A stretch of DNA of 64,000 bases from Protula sp. h YS-2021 (taxonomy: Eukaryota > Annelida > Polychaeta > Sabellida > Serpulidae): assembly GCA_949752745.1 (NCBI GenBank), contig OX457032.1, forward strand, positions 9,234,271-9,298,270. Reading direction: 5' to 3'. The position numbers and the translations under genes are program-made. The notes beneath the pieces are model-generated. The model had not been told where the DNA came from and searched no databases. It saw only the letters and a program-made list of their open reading frames with translations. This document shows, one piece after another, positions 24,041-56,800 of the stretch. The first letter of the stretch is position 1. Every line of letters starts with the position of its first letter.

Positions 24041-24434
24041 GTCCCTAATAACATTTATAGTTATTTTCAATTGTTTGTCTAGTTTAGATACGCATTCTAA
24101 AAGCGTTGATAAAACAACGGAAGCAAGTGGGATGAACTGAAGAAAACCCACCCACAGCCTGTAGCACTGGCAGCACAAACCTAAAAGGCGAGCGCGAGCA
24201 TTGTCTAAAGCCAAGTAGTTTAATTTTTATTTCATAATTTTTGAAGAAATATACTGTTTTCAAAAGTATACCGTAGCGTAACGTTTTTTGATTTTTTGAT
24301 TCTGGAAAACCAGTGAGTACGGTTGTTGGTACCTAATGGGCGTCTCTGTCAGTTAAAATACTATTGTTTCTTTTGTACGCCCACTGGCAATCATGAATTA
24401 AAATCACATATACCCTTATAGATTCCTTTACAAA
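24041..24434. other. Region upstream of gene B
   Basis: Proximal promoter by position. I see no convincing TATA box or initiator, and the transcription start is unknown. Confidence 0.4.
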
Positions 24435-43462
<19,028 letters not shown>

Positions 43463-44021
43463 ACCAAAACGGCATGAAGGCAATCGTGAATTCCAAATAC
43501 ATTCGAACCGAGGAAACAAAACCACCTGTGGGATTGTCGAAAAGAGGTTTTATTTTAAGGTGGTCTTACTTTTTATGGTCCTGCAATAGGAATGAGTGAC
43601 CAGGGTTGAAGAAAAGTGATCTTATTTTGAGTCTGTGATAAGTCCGGACTTGTCTTACACTAGGGCTCTGTCAATAACATGGCTGTGCTATTTCTGTTGG
43701 AATAAGATAATCAATGTTGCAAGTGGGTGTCTTTCAAAAGCCACTTAAAGGCAAGAGATTTGTATTTATTTCTTTTGCAGAGATATATAACTTATTTAAT
43801 TAAAAATACTTCATTTTATCAATAGGATCAATTCAGTATTGTTTGAGCTCTTGCTTGTATTATTTTTATATTGTGTGGTGACATTGACTTCACAAGTGAT
43901 TCTACAAAATCATGAGAAGTTTTCTGGACTTTTCTCAGGCACAAGAAAAACTCTTTTAAATATAATAAGTATCTATAATTTAAAGCTTTATCTGGCTTTA
44001 TACTTAAATACAGCTAAAAAA

Positions 44022-44027
44022 AATAAA
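44022..44027 (+). promoter_or_regulatory. Candidate poly(A) signal of gene B
   Basis: AATAAA about 560 bp after the stop codon, before the Tigger-like element. Position is plausible; there is no transcript evidence. Confidence 0.4.
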
Positions 44028-44239
44028 AGTTGCATATGGAACCAAATTGCTTTTTTTCCTTAATGGTATTTTTTTTTGCCTGATAGTAGGTATAGGAAGA
44101 CATTTCTGGACGCTGGCACCTCTTCCACCATGGGCGATATATTGTGGCCATGGGTTAGTTTACATTTCAGGCAGTTCTGATCATATTTCATTTTGAGACT
44201 GCCCCATCCTTGGTGACCGACCGACTTCTGAAAACTGTG

Positions 44240-45210
44240 TATAGTAAAACCTGTTTAAACCGGACACCGTTGGGACCGAGCTAATTTGTCCGGTTTAGGC
44301 AGGTGTTCGGTATATCGAGAGGTCAAGATGAGGAGTCTTATATTGCAAAAAATACATGTAAATCACAAATAACTTCAACACTTGCGGCTGGAATACCTGA
44401 GATTATGGTAAATAATGGGACAGCGGCTGGAATACCTGAGATTATGGTAAATAATGGGACAGCGTAGATTTTAAAAAGTCAACATGGGGTTCAGCAGTGC
44501 AAATCCTATTGATATGTTTCTAAGGACAATACCACTCAGAAGTACAAAAACCCGTCCCCTCTCCCCACACATGAGCCTTTTCACATTCCTCAGTCTCTTT
44601 CAAATAACAATCCATCTACTTTAAAATATCCGCCACCGTGTTTCTTGTCTAAGACAAATTCTTCTACTAATCTGACGACTGACTTTTTATTACTCATTTT
44701 TATCAATTTGATTTTATCCGTTAAATTAAGTCAAATTCTTTGTTCCCATTTCGACAGCTGATAATTATCCCGAGCACTTGAATGATGTTTCAAAGGATAG
44801 AAAACGCCCCATCTAAAAAGCGAATGTTTGGACACCGAACTCCACTATTGTTTATTTAAAACAAAAGTGATGACCAAACATATACAAACACCGTGGCATT
44901 ACGACAACAAATGACCCCTCGTTGCAATTAAAACACTGTTGCAGCAAATCTCTCGGCAAATAAATTGTGCTTGCTCGCTTTTGTACACAAGCCATGTTTG
45001 CGTATCACTGTCCGCTGTATCAGGGTTCTTTATACAGTAAAACATTTGGGACCAGGATTGGTGTCCAGCGTCCGGAATAAGGAGCTGTCCGATTTACAGA
45101 GGTTTTGTTATAATGGAAGTCTATGGGAGAAAATCAGGACCGGGAAAATCTGTCCGGTTTGAGGAGTTGTCCGGTATATCAAGGATGTCCGGTCCTCAGG
45201 TTTTACTATA
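44240..45210. mobile_element. Tigger/pogo-like non-autonomous element
   Basis: Inverted ends TATAGTAAAACCTG and CAGGTTTTACTATA; the subterminal regions carry repeated GTCCGGTTTA and GTCCGGTATATC words on both sides. TA-flanked ends fit the Tc1/mariner-pogo group. No transposase is left. A 37-bp internal tandem duplication is at about 44389-44462. Confidence 0.7.
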
Positions 45211-45298
45211 TATTTAGCGCTCATCACTGTGAGTTGCAATTGCAGTGATACTGGGAATGTTGGTGGGGTGCGCTGATATATGCTTTTATAGCACTGCC

Positions 45299-45328
45299 AA
45301 TAATCTCACGTTCCCACGTGAGATTATT
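45299..45328. other. Perfect hairpin
   Basis: AATAATCTCACG, a 6-base loop, CGTGAGATTATT. A 12-bp perfect stem just after the Tigger-like element. Function unknown. Confidence 0.8.
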
Positions 45329-45879
45329 CAATCATTCATGCTTTCAATATTCCCACGATAGAAAATCTTCATCTGACCCCCTCCTCCACCCTCCAGACGG
45401 CAAATTCAGATTATGGTATGGTTTTACGTTTCAGGCAATTGTGAACATTTTTGGTTTTTGGAACCCCACCCCACGGCTCTATACTATATAAGGCAGAGCC
45501 TGGCCAATTTCAGACCGTCATTTAGAAATCAACTAGAAGCTCCGGGGCTTCTATTAGGAAATAATTTCCTATTTAGAGCCCCGGGGCTTCTATTTTTCAG
45601 ATGGGGGGGGGGGGTTGTTGATAAGTTTGTTTTTTTTGAAAAAAAAGAAAATTTACCATCAGTCTTTTATTAAAGCGCTACATGCTGTGGATATCCGCAC
45701 AAAATATAACAAAACACACAAAAACAACAGTAACTAAAAAAGTTTGGTGAAGCTTCTTTTCGGAAACTCCTAGTACCTGCCGCGTTTGCTTCCATATCTT
45801 CAACAATGCTGAACAATATGCAGATCATACATGTGATGATACTCTTGCAACAGTAATGCAAAACATACGCATAAGTAGC

Positions 45880-48117
45880 TGATGAGTCAGATCAACCTCC
45901 TACAAAGAAACAAAAGAAGACAAAAATTGAGGCACATACTAAGACACAAACGAAGAAACAAATAAAAAAGGATGTAGTGCAAGTGGGTAAAGGTAGAAGA
46001 ATAAGCCTTGGCGAACATGCACACCAAGAAGTGTTTGAACCTGAAAATGGATCTGATTTGCTACTGGAAATGCGACATTTGAAAAATAGATTAGACAATG
46101 GAATAAAATGGTACATCGTCGTTTTAGCTGGATTCAAGAAAATAACAAAAAATGAACAGGGAGTGTCGGTAAAACGTATTGATAATACTTATCTGAGCAC
46201 TCAGACTTTTAGAGCAGTCAATGAAGTAGATATTGATAACGATTTGCCAAATGCAATCAAGGATTAGTTGAACAAGTTTGATGAGCATGAACGTCAAGGA
46301 TCTTGATGGGTGTTGGACAAGATTCTTCAGGCTAAAGTTCACACAGCTATATTAGAACCCTTTCAGGCCTCCAACTACATTGAGTTGCCAACGAAGATAA
46401 AGATACTAAAGGTGTTATCAACACAAAGAACATAGAGAACAAGTATTTCCTATGGTCTATATAAGCTCATCTTCATCCGATGAATGACCATGTAAGTTCA
46501 GTATGCAAGCATCAGCTCTTTGAACATGAGCAGAATGTAAAAGATATAACATTTCCAACACCAGTTCATCAAATTCCTAAATCTGAGATTAACAACATTG
46601 CCATCAAAGTTTTTCGTTGGGAAAATCAAGTTGTGGAACCCATCTACATGAGTCGCATAAGTCAACATGATAGTGACACTGAAATCAATTTACTGCTCAT
46701 CAGTGACAATGATAAGAGACATTACTATCTGATTAAGAACTTTAGTCAACTCATGAAGTATCGTACTAAATATGATGGCAAAACGTTTTACTGCTACAGT
46801 TGTCTACTTGGGGTTATGCGACAAGACCTTTTAGATAAACGCCGTGAGGTCTGTGGGGAGCATAGATTTCCAGAGGATAAAATTATTCGATTCAAGAGCA
46901 TTGCAAAACAACAAAAGGCACCCTTTGTCATTTATGCTGACTTTGAATGCATTACAGATAAACATGAGGGTGATCGTTACCAACATCACAAGGCCAACAG
47001 TTTTGCCTATATTTTCGTCAGAGATTATGAGAAGCGTGATCCTGTGCTTTCCCGTGGAAACAATGCTGTTCCCAAATTTCTAAAGAAAATGTTGGATGAA
47101 CGTGATCGCATTTTGAAGTGATTGAGCAATCCAAAACCCATTGAGATGACTGCTGAGGATATGAAACAGGTTTCTCAAGCTACTCATTATAATATTTGCC
47201 ATGAGTTGATGGGAGTGGATCTTGTGCCAGATCATGATCACATCAGTGGAAAATACCGTGGAGCAGCCCATAGTGAATGCAACCTACAGCTTCGCTTAAG
47301 AAAGGATCAGAAAGGGAAGAGGGATTTATTCATCATCCCTGTCCTATTCCACAACCTAATAGAATATGATATTCATCTTCATATGGATCGTATAGGTAAA
47401 TTCAAAAAGCTTAAGCTGTCAGTCATTCCCAACAATGTTGAAAAGTACACTGCGATCATCATGGGTTATATGAAATTCATCGACTCCTACCAATTCATGG
47501 GAGCATCATTGCAAAAATTAGTAGTCAACTTAGCAGCTGCGGGCAAAGGTAAGTTTTAGAATTTGATTGCTCATGTGCGTGGCAATCAGCAGTAGCAGTT
47601 GGTTTTGAGAAAAGGAGTATATCCTTGTGACTCTGTTCATGAACCCTCGAAGTTTTCAGAAACCAAGCTTCCACCACAAGACTTTTACAGTCAATTGTCT
47701 GAAGAAGGAATTAGAGATGAAGATTATGCTCATGCACAACGGGTCTGGAATGTATTCCATTGCAACAGCTTTGGAGAGTATCATTACTTCTACCTGAAAC
47801 AGATGTGTTGCTATTGGCAGCTGTGTTTGAAAATTTTAGAAATATGTGTCTTAGCACGTATGAATTGGACCCTGCTTTACAGCACCAGATTTGACATGGT
47901 ACGCTGTGCTGATACATACCAAGGTTCATTAGCAATTCATAGATGATATTGACATGTATCAAATGGTAGAGCAAGGTCTGCAAGGAGGTATTTCACTGAT
48001 TACAAACACGGATGAAAAAACCAACAACCCCTACATTTCAGACTATGATGTGACCAAGTCAACAAACTACATCATGTACTTTGACGCCATCAATGTCTAC
48101 AGGTTGCAAAACCAACT
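45880..48117 (+). pseudogene. Broken family B DNA polymerase gene of a Polinton/Maverick-like or related mobile element
   Basis: Several + strand fragments (about 45880-46263, 46480-47118, 47122-47556, 47599-47820, 47954-48117) resemble, in order, the N-terminal part of element-borne family B DNA polymerases. The exonuclease motif YADFEC is at about 46933-46950, and a Cys/His HNH-like patch (GKYRGAAH) is near 47260. The frame is broken by stops near 46264, 46303, 47119, 47557 and 47594 and by frameshifts near 46400 and 47800. The homology stops at about 48117, where an unrelated repeat begins, so the polymerase core is missing. It cannot be functional as it stands. A Lys-rich leader precedes the first fragment. 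Exact element class is uncertain. Confidence 0.75.
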
Positions 48118-49436
48118 CGGTTGCGAAATCGGTCTAGTTTCTCATTTCTTTGCTTTTTGCTTTTTTTATAACCGTTTCAGCAAATTTCCTCCGAGACGGC
48201 TAACGCTAGGAAAATGAAACTTGGCACCTGTATAGGATATGTGGTAAACTCGACCAAGCGAAAAATGTTTGATGCATGACGTCATCTGCCACATCTTATG
48301 ACGTCATGAATATTTTAGAGCTTAATATCTTCAAAACGGTTGGAGCTAGAGATTTGGCCTCAAATACGTTAAGAGACTATTTTTTACAAAGGAAATCATG
48401 GTAACCTTAATTTTAGCGTGTGATGTCATAATGACGTCATTTTTTGGGGGGTTGTTCCTGATTGGTTTTAAAGCGGAATTTTTGTACACAGTATGCATGA
48501 ACGCTTAACTGAATACCAATTGACGAATAAAAATCACTTTAAACTCTCCAACGCCCTGTAAAACGCCCCCCCCCCCAAATGTATACAAGCGTTAAAACAT
48601 GCGCATCTCACAATACAAGGGTGCTATTGTGCACACGCGATTATGTATAATGCAGATCAATACCGCTGCATGTAGCTTGCAGCCTCTCCCGTTATGAAAA
48701 GCTACTCTTGTGACCACGTGACCATGCAGTACTGTTGTTTTGTAAGCAGCTGGCTGTGCTGAACTGGGCTTTTTTCAATGCTGCAATCAGTGAAAAGTTG
48801 ATCACGGAAAGCAAATGCTGCATTTTTATGAAACTTCTTTTTACAAATAACTGCGCTGCAATTTGTGAATATATTGAATGCTACTGAATTGTAGTAGTGA
48901 TAACTTTGTAGTATTCAGAGCTATTTTGAGCTCATTTTCGACCCTTTGGGCCTAAACAACGTTACATAAGAGATACCTCTGTGATCTTGACCTACTGGAT
49001 CACAGTCAAGGTAAAAAACTGGAAGTTGACTGTTATCTCGAAAATGGTTAGAGATAGAGCGATTTTGAGCTCATTTTTCGACCCTTTGGGCCTTAACAAC
49101 TTTACATAAGAGGTACCTCGGTGACCTTGACCTTCTGGGTCACGGTCAAGGTAAAAAACCTGAGAATAAAGTATTACTGCGTTTTTTAATGATTTGTAAA
49201 TGATTACGTTTCATTTAATATCTAATTTTAGTATCTATTTTTAAATCATAAAAGGAATGTTAATTATGTCTGAAAATTTTAATTCTCCGTGCAAACCTAA
49301 ACCTGATAGGAATCAAGAATCAAAATGCGAATTTAAAAACTGAAATAGAATAAGAAATTTCTAGCTCAGTTAATAAGTATTTTTTAGTATCCCAAGTGTT
49401 TGTTTCCCAAATCGGTTGCGAAATCGGTCTAGTTTC
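48118..49436. mobile_element. Unclassified repeat with 24-bp direct repeats at both ends
   Basis: CGGTTGCGAAATCGGTCTAG plus TTTC occurs at 48118-48141 and again at 49413-49436. The left copy cuts into the polymerase pseudogene. Inside are three TGACGTCA palindromes (48277, 48299, 48432) and the TCAAGGTCA-type repeat (48900-49165). No coding sequence. Confidence 0.5.
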
Positions 49437-49588
49437 ACATTAAAAGAACACATTTTCATTTTTGCCAATTTCGGTGTGCTGTTCAATTTTAAGTTTCTCT
49501 CCTTGTAGACAGATACTTGCAAAGAGTAACGTGTACCAAATTTTTAGTTCTCCCTTTTTTTCGGACGCAAAATGCAGTTCCAAAGTAA

Positions 49589-50150
49589 AAACTAGAACCT
49601 CTTTTCGTTAGCGAAATGTTAAACATTTGACAAAAATTAAAACGCAAAAATACTTTCTTCAATGGATTATGTCTTGATTAATAAATTGCAAAAAACACAG
49701 CTTGAATACGTCTTATAAGCCAAGTAGTGTTTGGTTTTTATTGACTTAAGGTATTATTGACTGATCAGGCATACGTCGTGTTATCTATTTACGCAGTGAG
49801 AGCTCGCACAAAGCTCACTAAGCAACTATGTGTTCTGTGATGCGGGTTAAATGCTATGCATTTACTTGCAAAAAATACACTCTTTTTACATGGCGTTTTA
49901 ACAAAGAAAACGAAATCGAAGACGAAAATAAAAAGTGACATGCACATGTTCAGAGCAAGCTCTTCGTAAATCCCAAGTTTCACGGTCCTAGGGCCCATAG
50001 TGTCAGAGAAGAAGACACAAAAAATTCGAAAACTGTCGAGAAAAAAAAAAAAGGAAAAAAGACAAACGGCTGGTTGCACAACAATCACATAACTCTTGCA
50101 AGCCAAAGGCTTGCCAAGTGTTAAGTTAACCTCCCCCCACACCTTCATTT
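49589..50150 (-). mobile_element. Interspersed repeat, copy 1 (minus orientation)
   Basis: The reverse complement closely matches 57640-58190, including TTACTTGCAAAAAATACAC, GACACTATGGGCCCTA-like and GCTAGCGAAATG-like words. Not identified; no intact frame shared by both copies. Confidence 0.75.
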
Positions 50151-50159
50151 TAACAAAAT

Positions 50160-51060
50160 TGACACATAAACCGCGTCATTAGATGCAAAGTGCCCCCCTC
50201 TCCTTTCCCAGCGTGACGTCGCTCATTTACTGGGTTAAAAGTACTGTCAATTTACAAGAATGCACAGGAAGATAATTCCACAAATTCAAGGGCGGAGCCA
50301 GGGTTATTGAGACCGGTCTTAATTTCTTCTCACTTATAACGAGCATGAGTGACTTTGAGGCAAAAAATTGGTCATCCCGCCCTGGGAAACAGCTAAAACC
50401 ACGAATGTGAAATACATTTTTCCATTTAACACATTCAGTGTACTGTGTCCAGTGAACGTATTTTGATTGTTAGTGGCGTATAAACAACATTTCTGGGCCA
50501 GGTTTCTGGGCCACCTGACCGCAGTATAAACAATACTCAGTAAAGTGTAAACAGTACCTTTAATAAAGTCTCGTAATAATTCTGGGTTTTTTAATCATCT
50601 AAAACCTAGCATTTAACCTATCTGGGGTGTCATATCTATCCAACGTCATTAAGTGGGGAAGAATAATTCTTAATTTTTTTGTCATATCTATCCAACGTTA
50701 GTCCAACCTCAGAAGGTGGAGGATACCTCTTGATTTTTGTTTTCATTCGCATGGGTCAGTAGGTGGGGAAGAATACTTCTGGATTCACATCGGTCAGAAG
50801 GTGGGGTGGCAAAAACAACAACAGTGACAACAACAATGACAACAACAACAACAATGAGGTCAGTCAACTTAACATAGTACTTAACCTAGTACCAACAGGT
50901 TCAGTCATGCCAACATGAGTCAAGATATTCCAATGATTGATTGGGATACACAGGGGTCGTGGGAATGTTCTAATGCCGGAATGTTTTTTCCGATCCCCGG
51001 GGGGGGGGGGAGAGGTTGGCCCAGAAACCTGGTCCAGAAATGTCGTTTATACTTTACTAT
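50160..51060. other. Intergenic, minor repeats only
   Basis: Duplicated ATATCTATCCAACGTNA segment near 50630 and 50690, and an ACA-rich stretch near 50815-50855. No gene seen. Confidence 0.5.
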
Positions 51061-51063
51061 TGT

Positions 51064-51690
51064 TTATGGATGTCGAAACAATGTCTGCCTTCCGACGTTG
51101 GACAGAGGTCGACTATCCAACCTATAATCAACGTTGCAAATCGGATGAAAATGAAAGTCGAAACAACGTCTGTAAACGTCGACAAAGCGACGTTGTACAG
51201 ACGTTGTGGAAATATTAATCTAGAATCGCCATTTTGACAGCCACAATAATATTGTGGTCGGCCCTCCGTCACAGCGCGGTCGGCCCACCGTCATAGTGTG
51301 GTCGGCCCTCCGTCATAGTGTGGTCGGCCCTCCGTCATAGTGTGGTCGGCCCTCCGTCATAGTGTGGTCGGCCCTCCGTCATAGTGTGGTCGGCCCTCCG
51401 TCATATTGTGGTCGGCCCTCCGTCATAGTGCACTGCACTCTTGGTCATCCGGTCGCGTAGGAACTGTATGAAGTCGATTTCCATAAACATTTTCAATGTG
51501 GGTGGAGAAAAAACCAGAGCGTTCTGGAAATTCTCATATTATACGTTCTCGTTTTGTTCTATTTTCTACATGTGTTTAACGTTGTATGAAAGACGTTGGT
51601 ACGACGTTGATTTTTGGTTGCGAGTACCACAACTATTGTACAACCAGAATTAATGTTGTACTTTTGTCGGGTTGAAGTCGCAACCTCATA
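51064..51690. mobile_element. AACGTTG-rich putative MITE holding a 22-bp minisatellite
   Basis: Left (51064-51220) and right (51560-51690) parts are dense in ACGTTG/CAACGT words in opposite senses, suggesting an imperfect inverted structure. Termini not defined. Confidence 0.4.
51245..51432. repeat. 22-bp minisatellite, about 8.5 copies
   Basis: TAGTGTGGTCGGCCCTCCGT plus CA, nearly perfect. Confidence 0.95.
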
Positions 51691-51699
51691 TCGACGTGA

Positions 51700-53648
51700 T
51701 CTACCTCAGAACGTTTACTGGGTGGTGTACCGCCCCCCTCCCCCACCTGCCCCACCTTCTGTACGCATGGAATAAATAAGGGATATCTTGCGCGTAAAAA
51801 AGACAAAGAGTTTTCCACCAAAATGCAAAGCTGAAACAATATTCCGTGGCATTTAAAGCTTCCGTTCACTTTCTATTTAACAAAGTCAATGCAATTTTCA
51901 AGCTTAACTAGTCGATTTTTCTGCCCTCATAGAAGATGTCGACTGGAAATCGCATAAACGCTCACTTCTATAGACATATTCCTGTGAATATTTTATCACG
52001 AACTGAATCACTTAGTTGAGTGAATGGCACAGCCATACCGGCGTGTTTGCGGTCCCACGCAGGCACGCGAAGGCATTGCTTTTAAAAGGTAAAATAAAGC
52101 TGCAGCAAGCCTTGACCGAGATAGCTGTGACAGAAGGGAAGTGGGTCTGGGATTGTTGCACATACAGGTAAGAGACTTCATGCTTCCGCTTTGTTCGCTC
52201 GTCTCTTGCCAAAGGCAAATTTTAATGGCTTGAAATGACAATGATTTTTCATGAATTCATCTTCAATGAAAAAGGGACTGCTACTCCCAAAAATACTGTA
52301 AGATAATTATTAGTCAATTGCATATATATATATAAAAAAGACCTGTGGGTTGATAGGTTAGTATCGGGTCAGAAACTTTGTTGTTTTGTTGTTCAGAACT
52401 AATAGAAAATATATATAAGCGAACAGCTGGATCTCTCGTGCAAATCCACGCGAACTTACTTTTGTTTTTAATGAAAATAGAGAATATTTATAGGTTTGCC
52501 TCCCCCTTCGCCCAAAGGCTTTTTTATCATTTTAACTCGCGGATTTTTTGCGTCCCCTTTTCCTTGGATTTTTGGACTTTTCCTTGGATTTTTGGACTTT
52601 GCATTGCGGTCACCAGGCAATATCTCACATTCGCAAAACGAATACTGTTTGTCAAATTATGTCTGCTACATATTAGCTTAAAAACAGCTAGAAATAACCC
52701 AGTACTTTGATGACAAATGCTAAATCACTTGGTGGCGCACATTGGAAGAGCGTGTGCTTGACACATTGACAAAAAAGTAGGTAGAGTTTTTGTTACAGTT
52801 GTGTTCGACGGGGCAATCTGCCAGCTTTAGTACATGTGTTTTGATATGGACCCAAACAATGTTTTTCTCGCTTCATGTCTTTGCGACAAATGCACTGCAA
52901 TAGATTTCCAATTACAGTGAAGCCTTGTGTGGGAAAACAATCCCCGGGGTACTCGGCGCAAGCTAGCGAATGAATTGATTGGTTCGTGGCAAACATGCCG
53001 CAACGCGTCGCCATAAACTTGTGATTTTGGCGTGTGGGAATCTGCCTTCCTATTTCAAAGCACCACATAAAATGACTCCAAGGCTAAAAGTAGCACAAAA
53101 GGTCTTCATCTTTCTTTGACAATGCGTAAGGTCTATTGACGTTTTCGCCCCCGTGTTTTGCACACCTCTTTGGTATTATTTAAATCAGTGCAAGGTTGAA
53201 GTGGTGTATTCTCTCAGTTTGAATATCACTCGGGAAATTTTAAAATAGCAAACAAGTCGAGAAGTTAACATCCTAGAAGATATTATTCAAGCGAACAGGT
53301 AGTGTGCACGAAGAGCTCAGCTTGATCGCATTACTGGAATAAAACGTGAAGGAATTATACCTGTTCATTCCTCGCCAAAAGTGGCCTGTGCATGGAATGA
53401 ATAGCTGATACCTTGGCATACTTATCGTAAAACAAGTAATTTTTCACCACACATGGTTTATTAAGCGGGCGAACGCATTTGTTATGTTTTTGTCACATCG
53501 AACGTCTCATTCATAATTGATAATCTCTCCTGCAGGCAGGGGCAGGCTCAGTTCTGTCTGTGAGGACCAAATCTCCGGAACGCTGGTGGACACTTGAATC
53601 TCACAGGATATAAACTTCTCTCCCAGAAAAACAACAGAAACCATCAGG
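51700..53648. other. Region upstream of gene C
   Basis: No coding exon recognised. The 5' UTR and promoter of the tetraspanin should lie here, but a start site cannot be fixed. Confidence 0.45.
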
Positions 53649-53705
53649 ATGTGCAGTGGACCGTTTTCAAAAGTACTTTTGATCATCCTTAATGGTCTCT
53701 TTGTG
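53649..53705 (+). CDS. Gene C exon c1: start and first half of TM1
   Basis: 19 codons, phase 0 out, before GTAAGT. The ATG context (TCAGGATGT) is modest, but Met-Cys-Ser with a hydrophobic run fits a tetraspanin start. Confidence 0.75.
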
Positions 53706-53822
53706 GTAAGTGCATTTGTTTACAACTGCATGGATTGTAACGTGTGAGTACATTTGTACACAGTTGTATGGACTGTATTCGTGCAGCACTTGGTAACGCT
53801 TTTTTCACCCCCCCCCCCCCCG

Positions 53823-53854
<32 letters not shown>

Positions 53855-56800
53855 GTCAGAGTGAAAATATTGAATGCCATGTCAATTGAAATCAAGAAAA
53901 AGTGATATTTGCTTAAGTGGGGGAGGTTAATTTTGGACACTGGCCTGGTTTACGAGAATCCCTGCAACCAGACGTGAAAACAGTCCGACTTTGTACAGTG
54001 ACTTAGTGAAGGCTTTCCGGTGTATAGTGATGACGCCTACAGACGTGGTGGAAATATTTAATGTTCTTTTCTAAGCTGAAATGTTAAAGCAAACTGTAAT
54101 GGCATGGAATTATGGAAAGGATTCATGTCAACATAGGAACTTATTTAGGCTCGTTTCGGGAGGAATTTGGCTTGTGGCGTAGCCTATACAATTGCCACGA
54201 ACGTTTTGAAAGTTGGGCGTAATTCAGTGTTCATGTACATATTTCATTTATGGGAAACTTACAAGTGACAATTTGGAGTTTTGTCATTGACAGTTTTCCA
54301 TCACATCAAAGGGTTAAAATCAAAGGGTTTCACGCGGATCTACGACAAATATGCCGATGGAATCACAATGATGCCCCCACCCCTCCTGCCCCACTCCACC
54401 CATGTCTCTGTGCTGTTCACGCGGGATCTGCTACAAGTATGTCCATGGAATCACAATAATGCCCCCACCCTACCCCTTCCCTCCCCCACCAATGTCTCTG
54501 CGTTATTTCGTTTGGGACAGAAAATAATTGCGAAAGTGGTGGGAATCCGATTGAGGTGCAATTCATTTCAATAACTGTGCAACTAACACTACCGCAGTGC
54601 TCCGACAAACAGCAGTGCACCGACAGACAGCAGTGCTCCGATAGGCAACAGTGCTCCGACAGGGGGCAGTGTGCTCAAACGAACAGCAGTGCTCCCACAA
54701 ACAGCAGTGCTCCGGATTCGGACCAGTTTTATTTTAGTCCGCTTGTTGTCCTGTTTCCAGAGATTAAATATTTATTAAAGTATACATTAAGATAAAGATA
54801 TATTAAAACATAAAAATTCCTTTAATCGAGGTTCATATGTGGAGGCCATTCATCGGTCGCTTCTCCTAAAACGCTTGGATGAATGACTGAATATACCAAT
54901 ATAAAAGCAAGTGATTTATGACAAGCTGGTCTTCAGTTCTACAAATATCCGGGCATTACGAATCGTTCGTTGCTGGTAAATCATTGCAAGACTTCTATCA
55001 CACGGGCCGGGGGGGGGGGGGGGGGGCCCTCGCGCACCTACTGGTTCACATCACTTTTTACAATGACCCGCAAGCGAGGTGTGCTAATTTCAAATTAACA
55101 TCCCCTTTCTTTAACCAAATAGTTCTGAAAGAACCCTCTTTTGTGGGAAACGAGGGGTACAGATCGGAAATCACTCTCCTTCTCTCCTTTGTAACGAAAT
55201 TGGAATTCCGCGCGGACCGCGTCTTGCCTACTTTTCTCCGCGTTTTTTACTTTGGTCATGCATGGGAACCCATATAATACTAAGTGGCCCCCGGGCACAT
55301 GGGGTAGGGCAACGCACAGTATTGATACCACATGTTGCCCCCTCCCCTTCCCCGCCCTTTTGAATTGCCTCCCCGTCCGTGCCTGCTGACCCATTGGAAC
55401 TGTACCTAGTGTGGAAATAATTGTGTTAAAAGTATGAAAATAGAAGAAAGGAATCGAAGTCCTATTTTATTCTTTGGCTATTAAATTAGCAGTATCTGAA
55501 CAGATCGTAATCATGAAAAAAAATAACGAATATAGTTGGGCTGTTGGGCGTGTTGGAAAATTGTTTTGATCAACATTTCAAAAACTACATGCCTAGGTTA
55601 AGATAAACAGATGCATATCTTGCTTAAGATACAAAGATTTTATTTATTCGCCATGCTTTGTAAATAAGTATCAAAGTTTGTGTCCGTTTTGGTTTGTTTT
55701 ATCTTCGACTGTTTGGGGGTTTTCTCCTCTACTTCTGAGAACTAAAGGCTCAATAAATATTTCCGCTGTGGCAGGAATAACAAGAATTTTGATTGATTTG
55801 CTTAGCAATGAATCTGACTTATATAAGGCGTAACATTATATGTGAAAACAAAGCTTCTTGACTTTACCCAGAATAAAAACATTAAAATCTAACACATGAC
55901 ATCGGGGACGTCATTGTTAAAACATAAACTACATGCCACAAATTTGTAATTTTACCTTTGATAAAACCGTTTTAGTTGAAGTAATGTGACAGTTTAATTG
56001 GTGATCATGACGCCGGAAAATACAGCTGAACGCCAGAAAAGAGAGAACCAGTCCAGCAAGCGAGACTGAAGGAAGTAATGCGGCATTTGTGGGGTTCTTT
56101 GCAATAAAACTTAGGTGGTGGCATGTTTGTGAGGTTCTTTGCAATAAAACTTAGGTGGTGCCATGTTTGTGGGCTTTCTTTGCAATAAAACTTAGGTAGT
56201 GCCATGTTTGTGGGTTTCTTTGCAATAAAACTTAGGTAGTGCCATGTTTGTGGGTTTCTTTGCAATAAAACTTAGGTAGTGCTATGTTTGTGGGGTTCTT
56301 TGCAATAAAACTTAGGTGGTGCCATGTTTGTGTGGTTCTTGGTAAAAAAACTTAGGTGGTGCCATGTTTATGGGGTTTCTTTGCAATAAAACTTAGGTGG
56401 TGCCATGTTTGGGGGTTCTTTGCAATAAAATTTAGGTGGTGCCATGTTTGTGTGGTTCTTTGCAATAAAACTTAGGTGGTGCCATGTTTGTGGGGTTCTT
56501 GGCAATAAAACTTAGGTAGTGCCATGTTTGTGGGGTTCTTTGCAATAAAACTTAGGTAGTGCCATGTTTGTGGGGTTCTTTGCAATAAAACTTAGGTAGT
56601 GCTATGTTTGTGGGGTTCTTTGCAATAAAACTTAGGTGGTGCCATGTTTGTGTGGTTCTTGGTAAAAAAACTTAGGTGGTGCCATGTTTATGGGGTTTCT
56701 TTGCAATAAAACTTAGGTGGTGCCATGTTTGGGGGTTCTTTGCAATAAAATTTAGGTGGTGCCATGTTTGTGTCGTTCTTTGCAATAAAACTTAGGTAGT

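Noticed and set aside
49789..50148. 119-codon minus-strand frame as a gene
   Set aside because: It lies in an interspersed repeat, and the frame is not preserved in the second copy at 57640-58190.
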